Shown one piece after another: positions 9,034 through 15,908 of a DNA stretch of 19,776 nt. The position numbers and the translations under genes were made by a program. How positions within the stretch are numbered: the stretch's first letter is position 1; every line of letters begins with the position of its first letter. Source of the DNA: Theodoxus fluviatilis (lineage: Eukaryota > Mollusca > Gastropoda > Cycloneritida > Neritidae). The stretch is taken from assembly GCA_034096865.1 (NCBI GenBank), contig JAWQFJ010005828.1, positions 2,501-22,276 on the forward strand, in the 5' to 3' direction. The notes beneath the pieces are model-generated. The model ran no database searches and had not been told where the DNA came from. It was given only the letters and a program-made list of their open reading frames with translations.

Positions 9034-10518
9034 TCACAGGAAGCGAGAGGGCCGCATCACACGCCGCCCTCGCCGCGTGTATGTCTGTACGTAATCAGGG
9101 GTTGCTCCATCCACGCTCTCGTCTTCCGAGGAAGGCTCTGGTACAGTGTCTCCCTCTGTGGGCTCGTCGTCGGTCGGGTCAGGGTGACGTCGTGGCGACT
9201 GCCACCAGTCCGGCGGTAGTTCTCCCTGGTACTTCCAGAGACGGGTACGGTTCACGTAACGTCCTGCCGGCGGCCAGGCCAGCTTGGTGGTGCATCCCTT
9301 CTCAGCCCGTGGGTTGGAGTACCACGGTGCAGTGCCATCAGGAGAGATCTGGTGATAGGCCTTGCGGTCATAACCAGTCTTCATTCCGTCCACGCTCCGC
9401 TGCAGGTGTGTCCTTGCGGACTTTCCCACTGCCTGCAGCATACCCTGGAGCGGTTCCACGCCCTGGGGCACTTCACGGGGGATATCCACCAATGGCCTGG
9501 CGATCACTGCTGAACTGTCAGTCTTGCTAGAGCCACTATGGCGACTGTGGGGTCTTTTCCGTGAGGCACAGATGGCACAGCGCCGACACAAGTTGCGAAC
9601 GGACTTGTGTCGACCAATCCAAAAGTACAGCTCACAGACGCGTCGGTACGTCTTCTGCCTTCCGAGATGGCCAGCTGCTGGGTCATCGTGTACCTGTCTC
9701 AGCGCTTCCTCCTGTATGGCTCTCGGCAGAACAGGGAGAAGGCGGCAGGTTTCTCCCTTCTCGTCCATCCACTTTCTGTACAGCGCTCCATCCTTCAGCT
9801 GCAAGGCATCCCACTGGGTCCAGTAAGCCTTGGTGACGGGGCTGGTAATGGCGACCTTCCTCCAGGGTGGGCGGACAGGCCTGTCCTCCATCCAGCGGAT
9901 GATGGGCTGCAGGTCCGGGTCCTGTCTCTGTGCGACTGCCAGAGGCGTCTCTTGAGCGGCGATCCGCCTCAACGCACCCGAGAGCAGCAGTGAAGCATTC
10001 CCTTCATCCCCAAGACCTTTCAACTGCACGTGGTGCCCATCAATCAGCAGGAGGGACCGTCCCCAGTCTATAACACAGCAATGCTTCTGCAAAAAGTCTA
10101 TCCCCAGGATGACGTCATCTTCTACATCGGCGATCACGAAGGGGTGAGAAACAACAAGCTCACCGGCCTTCACCTTCACTGTCACGACGCCGTGCACAGG
10201 GATCGGTCTGTTCATGACGTCAGTGAGCACCATCGCTGATTCCTCTCTTCTTTGGAAGGGGCACAGATCAGTCTTTATCACAGAAATGGTCGCTCCTGAG
10301 TCGATCAGTGCCTGATGACGGTTACCGTCGATGTACACCTCGATCGCCGGTCCTCCTGGGTCTACGCGGACACCCTTCAACCGATGACTGATGCGATGTG
10401 GGGCGGTGGAGGCAGAGAACGCCGGGCTATGCCCCTTAAGCCCGGCGCATCCTAGTTTTCCTGGGCTGTGGTGGATTTCTCCTTCCTCTGTGGACAGCGG
10501 CGAGCGATGTGGCCTATC
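9034..10518 (-). CDS. pol: Pol remnant: protease, integrase zinc finger and integrase C-terminus
   Basis: The frame is open from 10518 to the stop at 9034, overlaps the end of gag by about 67 bases, and is in the -1 frame relative to gag. Numbering from a TTG at 10380 (448 residues): aspartic protease DSGA at 27-30 with partner ILGIDFL at 91-97; a pre-integrase linker from about 130; an H-H-C-C zinc-binding domain (H231, H238, C268, C271); then a short region and the gypsy integrase C-terminal part (MKTGYDRKAY at 333-342, RLWKY at 380-384, PPDWW at 389-393), ending in an acidic then basic tail. RT (no YxDD box), RNase H and the DDE core are absent, yet the frame stays open across all the joints. 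Normal gypsy pol is well over 1,000 residues. A shift from gag is inferred: no canonical slippery heptamer was found, only G-GAA-AAC at the gag stop. Protease may still be functional by motif. Confidence 0.88.
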   Translation of the reverse strand, partial: DRPHRSPLSTEEGEIHHSPGKLGCAGLKGHSPAFSASTAPHRISHRLKGVRVDPGGPAIEVYIDGNRHQALIDSGATISVIKTDLCPFQRREESAMVLTDVMNRPIPVHGVVTVKVKAGELVVSHPFVIADVEDDVILGIDFLQKHCCVIDWGRSLLLIDGHHVQLKGLGDEGNASLLLSGALRRIAAQETPLAVAQRQDPDLQPIIRWMEDRPVRPPWRKVAITSPVTKAYWTQWDALQLKDGALYRKWMDEKGETCRLLPVLPRAIQEEALRQVHDDPAAGHLGRQKTYRRVCELYFWIGRHKSVRNLCRRCAICASRKRPHSRHSGSSKTDSSAVIARPLVDIPREVPQGVEPLQGMLQAVGKSARTHLQRSVDGMKTGYDRKAYHQISPDGTAPWYSNPRAEKGCTTKLAWPPAGRYVNRTRLWKYQGELPPDWWQSPRRHPDPTDDEPTEGDTVPEPSSEDESVDGATPDYVQTYTRRGRRVMRPSRFL

Positions 10519-11801
10519 TTATCGCAATTATAGCATCTGATCTGCCCTTGCTGTCCGTCCTGACGGGAAAAGCGGTTTTGTATCTTCTCCAAGAACTCCG
10601 CCATCAGCTGGCGAAACTGGTTCAGAGAGAGAGTGTCGCCGTCACCCTCCGACTTCTCCTGGCTGCCAATGGCTCTGATCCTATGAGGGTGAGATGCTCG
10701 CTGGGTCGCTTCCTCGCGTTGAGCGATAGCCTCGACACGGAGAGCGGTGTTGACTGCTTCCGCCAAGGTAGAGGGAGCCAACACCTGTACTTGGCGTTTC
10801 GCTTCGTCGTCGACGAGGGCATCTATGAACTTCTCCCGAGCCAAATCGTCGATTGCCTCCCTGTTAAACGCAGGGTGCGCTCGCCTCACCAGCCTCTCGA
10901 TGTCAGCTGCCAACTCGATGGGTGATTCTCCCTTCTTACGCTTTCTCGTGTAGAGTGCCGCCTTAGCCTGGTCTGCATTTCGGGAATCTTGAAACCTGTC
11001 ACGGAGGGTCCGAACGAGCACAGTGTAGTCATTCCTGCCTTCGGGTGGGATGGTTTCCAGGACTGTCAGCGCTTGTCCCGTCAGGCTGGAGATGAGAAAA
11101 CTCGCTTTCTCCCGCTCTCCCCAACCGTTGATATGCGCGGTCACCTCGAACTGAATGTGGTAGGCATCCCACGGTGCCTTCCCATCGTACGTTTGTGGCC
11201 GCTGCACTGGACGACCGGCGGGGGGGTATGCCTCCTCCTGGTGTGAGACGAATGATGACGCCTCGGCTCGAAGTTGCTTGGAGGCCCGGTGGTTATCTTG
11301 GGTATAAAATCTGGCTGGATAGGATAGGCTAGCTTTTGTTTCTTCTTTCTCTTCCAGCTTTCTCTCTAGTCTGCAGATGACGGTGTCGAGCCGGGTTACT
11401 TCCCCTTCGAGGGAGTGGAGGCGTTGTGCTTCTTGCTGGAGATTAGCATCAATGCAATCTACCTCCTCTCCTAGGCGAAAGCTTACTGCCTTGATTTCCC
11501 TCTGCAGTCCCTCTGTCCCAGCTTTGATGGTCTGCAGCAAATCTTCCTGACGCAAGCGATCGGCCTTCTCCTCTGCCTTCTCCCGCTCGCGGTCTGCCTT
11601 CTCCTCTGCCTTCTCCCACTCGCGGTCTGCAGCTTCTTGCTGGCGACGCTGGGCTTCTTCTAGCTCTTTCTGTTCTCGGTGACGTTTTTCTTCCTTTTGT
11701 TGGTCGAACAGAAGTCTCATCATCATTGCGATGTCTTCCGTTGGTTGCTCTGTCGCCTCTGCACGTGCAGCGGATCGTGTTACGCGTTTCTCGCCGTCCA
11801 T
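10452..11801 (-). CDS. gag: Gag polyprotein with CCHC zinc knuckle
   Basis: This is an intact 449-residue frame beginning 50 bases downstream of the 5' LTR; ATG at 11801 is the first suitable start. Residues about 35-155 form a long charged coiled-coil region with an 11-residue tandem repeat (EKAEEKADR type, 59-81). The retrotransposon-gag core follows, about 200-365, around TYDGKAPWDAYHIQFE and SLTGQAL. A nucleocapsid knuckle C423-X2-C426-X4-H431-X4-C436 follows, and then a short basic tail. Gag packages element RNA into particles in the cytoplasm (family knowledge). The stop at 10452 lies inside the overlap with pol. There is no stop or frameshift, so it looks functional even though RT is missing from the same element. 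Strong Gln/Glu/Arg bias and higher GC than the flanks set it apart from surrounding DNA. Confidence 0.93.
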   Translation of the reverse strand: MDGEKRVTRSAARAEATEQPTEDIAMMMRLLFDQQKEEKRHREQKELEEAQRRQQEAADREWEKAEEKADREREKAEEKADRLRQEDLLQTIKAGTEGLQREIKAVSFRLGEEVDCIDANLQQEAQRLHSLEGEVTRLDTVICRLERKLEEKEETKASLSYPARFYTQDNHRASKQLRAEASSFVSHQEEAYPPAGRPVQRPQTYDGKAPWDAYHIQFEVTAHINGWGEREKASFLISSLTGQALTVLETIPPEGRNDYTVLVRTLRDRFQDSRNADQAKAALYTRKRKKGESPIELAADIERLVRRAHPAFNREAIDDLAREKFIDALVDDEAKRQVQVLAPSTLAEAVNTALRVEAIAQREEATQRASHPHRIRAIGSQEKSEGDGDTLSLNQFRQLMAEFLEKIQNRFSRQDGQQGQIRCYNCDKIGHIARRCPQRKEKSTTAQEN

Positions 11802-11835
11802 TTCCGTCGTAGACTGTCACTGCTTGGACTGTTCG

Positions 11836-11850
11836 CCGTCTGTGGAACCA
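11836..11850 (-). promoter_or_regulatory. Candidate primer-binding site
   Basis: One base inside the 5' LTR the element strand reads TGGTTCCACAGACGG. It starts with TGG as expected for pairing with the CCA end of a tRNA. The matching tRNA cannot be named from the sequence alone. Confidence 0.7.
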
Positions 11851-11851
11851 A

Positions 11852-12352
11852 TGTTGCACTCTTCTCTGCAATATCTTGATGTACGGGGGTTCTCCTGGCT
11901 TGCGCTAGGAAGTCGAAGTGACAGACTCCGGTGATCGTTTCCAATGAACTTTATTCACGCACTGACCTCTACAGTGGTGAAAATCAGCAACGAGCAATTC
12001 GTAGCACTCACACAGCTTCACTCTGCTTACAGTACCGCAGAGGCTCGCTAGCACACAGCAGAAAACTCGCTCCCCTGGGGGGTCAAAGCTCTCACCTTTG
12101 ATTCTGCCGTATCTGCTGCTCTCTCTCTCTCTCACTCGCTTTCGCTCCTTATATACCTTTACACAATTTCTAGAAACTACCAGCACAATATCGCATTTAC
12201 TCCCACATTCCTAACTGCGACGCGACTGACTTACTGTGTCACAACAAGCTAATATTAGCCTAAGTCGGTCGAGGTCAGGGCACTGACCTGTCCGATAAAC
12301 ACAAACAGCCGCGCCTGCGACACTGCCCGTAGGTTCGAGAAACGTCACAACA
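11852..12352 (-). repeat. 5' LTR (501 bp)
   Basis: Starts TGTTGCACTC and ends GTCACAACA on +. Compared with the 3' LTR it has one extra G near 11992, one fewer CT unit near 12130, and two substitutions (GACGCG for GACACG; CCCGTAGG for CCCGCAGG). The near identity marks a recent insertion, since both LTRs are identical at integration. Confidence 0.96.
11950..12155 (-). promoter_or_regulatory. LTR core promoter and polyadenylation signal
   Basis: On the element strand TATATAA (12149-12155) precedes a CT/GA-rich stretch, and AATAAA (11950-11955) lies about 200 bases downstream. This spacing fits transcription starting in R from the 5' LTR. The same pair is present in the 3' LTR (8511-8517 and 8311-8316). 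Confidence 0.7.
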
Positions 12353-12966
12353 CTCGTTTAAGTTGCTTGTGATCGTTTCGCTATCTGATCAGACAATAAT
12401 TACTAAACATTGATATCAAAAGCACTATTCAAATTTTTTGGCGGGTGCATGGTCTACTCTGCACAACTAAAATCTACGGTTAATATCATATATGCATTAC
12501 ACCGAGTGCGGGCAAGTTGATCACTCATCAACTGGATGATAGTGAATTTTCAGTCCTCGCCAGACCAGGGAAACGAAATTGTTATATCAAGCCAGAGCTA
12601 AACAGTTATCTGCTGCTACTCATTCGAGCTTTACATGAAACATTATATCACACTAGCTCGATTGTCTGCTGGCGTAGTGACTACGGTTCGATTGCGTTCA
12701 TCTGCTAGCCAGCTAGGTACGTTTGGTGAGGTTTGTTTACTTATCTTCTGTGGGTTTTGTGCAGAAAGTATACGTTAGAACAGTCTAATATGACTATTTT
12801 CGATTAGTTTTTAATCTACTTTATCTTTTTGCATGCTTTAATGTCATCCTTTTGCCACGATCTAGCGATCATCACATCAGCTTCTATTTTTACCTGTCTA
12901 CCGGAACTGGTTGAAGTAAAGGGACGAAACTCGGGCTGAATTTCCGTTTCAGAAATGAGAATGTCC
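12353..12966 (+). repeat. Family A, copy A3 (right of the LTR element)
   Basis: After the CTCG target duplication the first bases finish the coding fragment split by the insertion. GTGATCGTTTCGCTATCTGATC-type sequence then matches 7825-7847. From about 12495 to 12890 the sequence follows A1 (5866-6240) in direct orientation. The first 130 bases are in the opposite sense relative to the rest when compared with A1, so this copy is internally rearranged. It ends ATGAGAATGTCCTATAG at the start of the 42-bp array. Confidence 0.75.
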
Positions 12967-13528
12967 TATAGCAGAGAAAGGAGCAGTGAGAACTAAAAAG
13001 GTACTATCTATAGCAGAGAAGGAAGCAGGGAGAACTAAAAAGGTACTATCTATAGCAGAGAAGGAAGCAGGGAGAACAAAAAAGGTACTACAGTAGTCGC
13101 CGCTTATTAAAAACACATTGGGACCGAGAAAAGTGTTTTTAATAAGCGGCGTTTTTATTAACCGATTGCGTGTTGAACATGTCCATCAGTAACGATGTAA
13201 ATCCGGACCGGACCAACTGTATTTAATAAACGGCTGTTTTTTTTAACCGCGTTTTTTATAAGCGGCGACTACTGTATCTATAGCAGAGAAGGGAGCAGTG
13301 AGAACTAAAAAGGTACTATCTATAGCAGAGAAGGAAGCAGGGAGAACAAAAAAGGTACTAACTATAGCAGAGAAGGGAGCAGTGAGAACTAAAAAGGTAC
13401 TATCTATAGCAGAGAAGGAAGCAGGGAGAACAAAAAAAGGTACTATCTATAGCAGAGAAGGGAACAGTGAGAACTAAAAAGGTACTATCTATAGCAGAGA
13501 AGGGAGCAGTGAGAGCAAAGGGGGGTTT
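12967..13528 (+). repeat. 42-bp satellite array, nine units, interrupted by a MITE
   Basis: The monomer is of the type TATAGCAGAGAAGGGAGCAG then TGAGAACTAAAAAGGTACTA plus TC. Nine units can be counted, three before and six after the insertion at 13091-13274. Two variants occur, GGGAGCAGTGAGAAC and GGAAGCAGGGAGAAC; they alternate regularly in the first four units after the MITE, giving a dimeric 84-bp period there. The last unit degenerates into a G run. Two monomers also occur at 7249-7320. Confidence 0.95.
13091..13274. mobile_element. 184-bp MITE, Tc1/mariner-pogo type
   Basis: The termini are inverted repeats CAGTAGTCGCCGCTTAT extending to about 26 bp with two mismatches. TA is duplicated on both sides (13089-13090 and 13275-13276). 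Removing the element and one TA restores the 42-bp satellite unit exactly. There is no coding capacity. The CAGT ends and TA target fit pogo/Tigger-type transposons; the assignment rests on these ends only. Inside, 13098-13116 and 13133-13151 form a perfect 19-bp hairpin with a 16-base loop, and the motif AATAAGCGGC or its complement recurs in the body, possibly as transposase sites. Confidence 0.93.
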
Positions 13529-13800
13529 GAACGTTCTGGCAAGTTCCCTGACTGAACAAAGACTTCACAACACTCGCGTACACTATGAATTATATTCATA
13601 ATTCAATTCTGGTTGCTTTTTTGTTGAAAAGGTTCCCGTGCCATTCGATATAACAGTAACACCATGACGTTATATTAAGGGAAAAAACTGCTGTGATATT
13701 TGTATCGCAAGTTATTTCGTCTATCGGCAACTTCCTCACAGACTCGCTAGGATGCAGCCATGTTTTCTTGAACTTCTGCCTTGTCAGAAGATAACTGGCA
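13529..13800. other. Noncoding spacer
   Basis: AT-rich, with a short palindromic stretch ATGAATTATATTCAT near 13585, and no frame, repeat or RNA gene that can be supported. Confidence 0.4.
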
Positions 13801-13835
13801 GTTTCTTAGGGGTCGGCTCTCTATTGCGGAGGGCA

Positions 13836-14085
13836 GCTATTGCGGGATTTTTTTAATAACAAAAGTTCCTCAGGCAATTTTGATTCTTTTGTCCTAAAAC
13901 GCCAAAAAAACCATAACATTTTTGTTACTTTTTTTCCTTTTTTTTCTAATGCGTGGGGCCGCTATTGCGGGATTTTTAAAAACAAACGTCCTTACGCCAT
14001 TTTGATTCTTTTGTCCTAAAACGCATAAAAAAACCATAAACTGTATCTTACTTTTTTTTCAACTTAGAAAATTTTTTGTTTTTTC
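13836..14085 (+). repeat. Left-arm tandem modules of the TIR element
   Basis: Two modules starting GCTATTGCGGGATTTTT at 13836 and 13961 (period 125) share GATTCTTTTGTCCTAAAACGC and a T-rich tail. Their complement makes up the right arm. Confidence 0.88.
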
Positions 14086-14130
14086 TTCGGGTTTTACCGA
14101 TAGCGCTCAGCCTAGGCCGCACCCGCCACC

Positions 14131-14225
14131 CCGCCTGACTGACTTAGCCTGTCCGGGGAGTTTTACCTAAGCCCGGACGCGTTACTTTTTGTCACGTTTG
14201 TGTCCAACATCAGCGTCGGGCCCTG
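14131..14225 (+). repeat. Segment shared with the SINE-like element
   Basis: CTGACTGACTTAGCC, CCGGGGAGTT, CTAAG and the stretch ending CGCGTTA align with the reverse complement of about 4890-4980, at roughly three-quarters identity by eye over 85 bases. It contains the hairpin GTCCGGG/CCCGGAC (14151-14157 and 14172-14178). It lies inside the body of the TIR element. Confidence 0.65.
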
Positions 14226-14365
14226 GAGTTAGGGCGTAGGGACCACCCATTGAGAGTCAAACGTGGGATGGAGTTAGAATATAAAGCTTCACCCGTTATT
14301 GATAAAACACACACACTTCCTAATCAGTCTTCTCTCTCTTGGCGACCCTATCGGCCAAGATCACA

Positions 14366-14501
14366 GGAAACAGCGTCACTTCCTCCATCAAAGAACAAAG
14401 CGTGCCTCCGCGGCTAAAATCCAAGGAAACAACGCCACTCCCTCCATCAAAGCACAAAGCAAGCTTCCGCGGCTAAGACCAAAGGAAACAACGTCACTCC
14501 C
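14366..14501 (+). repeat. 59-bp tandem repeat, about 2.3 units
   Basis: GGAAACARCGYCACTYCC starts at 14366, 14425 and 14484, each followed (where present) by TCCATCAAAG and CCGCGGCTAA. The 74-codon open frame across it reflects the repeat and has no recognisable domain. Confidence 0.85.
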
Positions 14502-14544
14502 TTGTCTCCGATATTCATTCTAGCCTAGACAAAGCGTCGACGCA

Positions 14545-14723
14545 CAATACGGGAATCAAAATGGCCTTAAGAACTTTTGACCAAAAAAATCCTGCAATAG
14601 AGGTCCGAAAATTTTTCTAAGTTAAAAAAAAAGTAACAAAAATTATATGTTTTTTTTAAGGCGTTTTAGGACAAAAGAATCAAAGTGGCCTAAGAACTTT
14701 TGTTTTAAAAATCCCGCAATAGC
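14545..14723 (-). repeat. Right-arm inner modules of the TIR element
   Basis: On the - strand two modules start at 14723 and 14601 (period 122). The second is shortened and diverged (CTCTATTGCAGGATTTTTTT). They are the inverted counterparts of the left-arm modules. Confidence 0.85.
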
Positions 14724-14762
14724 GGCCCCCCGCAATATAAAAAATAAAAAAAGAGTTACAAA

Positions 14763-15779
14763 TGAAGATAGGGGGTTAGGTTTGTTGCTGGGTTGGGACC
14801 TAGGCGCGTGGTGGGGCTATAGAGAGGCGTTTGGAATTCTCTGTACCCCATGGCGCAGGACCGACCCCTGGGTCGAGCTGGTCAGGCTGGCAGGAAGTGT
14901 AGAGGTTGTGTGCCCCTCTCCCTTCACTCTCTCCAAAGGGTCAGCATGACAACCAAGGCTGGACGTCAGTTCTCCCCGTCTTTATTTCATGGTCTGGTAA
15001 CAAGGTAATTCAAGGCAACACAGGTATAACAGTCGTCCACTGGCTGACCTTCCCGTGACCTCTCTCTCTGCCTCTCTGTGTCCGGTGCTCCGTACTCTGT
15101 GTACCCTGTGCTCCTCCTCCCTGGCCCTGTAAGCCACTGGCTTTAAATAGCCACTATCCGGACCTCAGCGAAAGCAAGCTAAATTCCTTAGCAGAACATG
15201 GACATAGGATTCCCAGTGAACGCGAAACTGTGTCAACATGACAGCTTCTAACAATTATTTGAAGCCCAAATCAACAATCACATATGGCAAACTCCACTCC
15301 GTTGGAAAGTGCGTTAATCAAAGCACAACCTGTGCCAATGAATGAATTCCAAAAGTGGTTTGTAGAAAAATGAATGGCAAGTTAAGTATTTAAGGCACAA
15401 ATTAAAATCAGATACTTATTCATCATTTTCCATTAATATTATCATTTACAACTCACGGAGTGCAGGTTGCCATATATGGGGTAGTTGATAAGGGTAAACA
15501 CTATGTATATATTCAATACTACAAACAATACATGGTACATTAAATGAATAAACTCTAAAATTTGGTGTGATCTCAAACACGCACACAAAGGCTTGAGGAA
15601 ACGTCACATGGGAAAGGCAGTCTGCGCGATCATATATCTCTACAGCAGCGACAGGGTGCAAGCAAAACACGCCCCACGTATCTCTGCAGTTACAATCTGT
15701 GCAGGCAAATATGGAAACGAGAGACAATACGTTTAACTACAGAGATCTGGACAAGTCTCTACATCGTAATCTCACCCTC
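14763..15779. mobile_element. 1,017-bp insertion flanked by TTACAAA, LTR-like interior
   Basis: The 7-bp direct repeat TTACAAA occurs at 14756-14762 and 15780-15786. Removing the insertion and one repeat restores the module period of the host element (15873 to 14723 becomes 126 bp). Inside, on the - strand, a TATTTAAAG box (about 15140-15150) lies roughly 160 bases upstream of AATAAA (about 14985), resembling an LTR or a Pol II unit. It starts TG but ends TC, not CA, so a canonical solo LTR is not proven. A weak terminal similarity (AGGGGGTTAGGTT against AGAGGGTGAGATT) could instead be a diverged TIR. No coding frame of note. Confidence 0.6.
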
Positions 15780-15908
15780 TTACAAAAAAAATGTATGTTT
15801 TTTTTAGGCGTTTAAGGATAAAAGAATCAAAATTGTCTCAAGAACTTTTGTTATAAAAAAATCCCGCAATAGCGGCCCTCAGCAATATTGGCCCCTCCCC
15901 GTTTCTTA

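Larger units (their letters stand above)
8209..12356 (-). mobile_element. Ty3/gypsy-type LTR retrotransposon, internally deleted
   Basis: A complete element is bounded by TG...CA LTRs (8213-8714 and 11852-12352) and a perfect 4-bp target duplication CTCG (8209-8212 and 12353-12356). Reading on -, the order is 5' LTR, candidate primer-binding site, gag, pol remnant, 3' UTR, polypurine tract, 3' LTR. The internal region is only about 3.1 kb. Gag is intact and the pol frame is open, but RT, RNase H and the integrase catalytic core are missing. The LTRs differ by two substitutions, a 1-bp indel and a 2-bp CT-unit indel, so the insertion is recent. A recent copy lacking RT implies mobilisation by another element's enzymes, or loss after insertion. 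The order protease then integrase zinc finger, with C-terminal similarity to gypsy integrases, places it in Ty3/gypsy. Confidence 0.95.
13809..15900. mobile_element. TIR transposon with 8-bp target duplication, non-autonomous, interrupted
   Basis: Perfect direct repeats GTTTCTTA flank the element (13801-13808 and 15901-15908). The ends start GGGG and the terminal inverted repeats align without gaps for the first 30-40 bases, then at high identity for over 100 bases (GCTATTGCGGGATTTTTTT and onward). The arms are built from tandem modules of about 125 bp: two in the left arm (starting 13836 and 13961) and three in the right arm (starting 15873, 14723 and 14601, reading inward). The first two right modules are separated by the insertion at 14763-15779. 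Without it the element would be about 1,068 bp. No transposase is encoded. An 8-bp duplication is typical of hAT and P superfamilies (family knowledge); the superfamily is not settled. Confidence 0.88.

Noticed and set aside
8938..9219. Env or accessory gene after pol in the LTR element
   Set aside because: The + strand frame is antisense to the pol C-terminus and 3' UTR, and no - strand frame follows pol.
9081..9993. Several + strand open frames across the pol remnant
   Set aside because: They are antisense shadows of the GC-rich pol frame with no domain of their own.
10509..11246. + strand open frames across gag
   Set aside because: Antisense shadows of gag; the CCHC knuckle and gag core are on the - strand.
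11449..11871. Second - strand frame overlapping the start of gag
   Set aside because: Arg-rich frame-shifted reading of the repetitive coiled-coil codons, running into the LTR; no motif.
12967..13528. CRISPR array
   Set aside because: The 42-bp units are contiguous without spacers and the surrounding sequence is clearly eukaryotic.
14299..14523. 74-codon open frame in the TIR element
   Set aside because: It is mostly a 59-bp tandem repeat and has no recognisable domain.
14898..15785. Solo LTR from TGTAGAGG to CCTCTTACA
   Set aside because: The ends look like TG...CA with inverted bases, but there is no matching target duplication, and the TTACAAA repeats with the module period point to boundaries at 14763 and 15779 instead.
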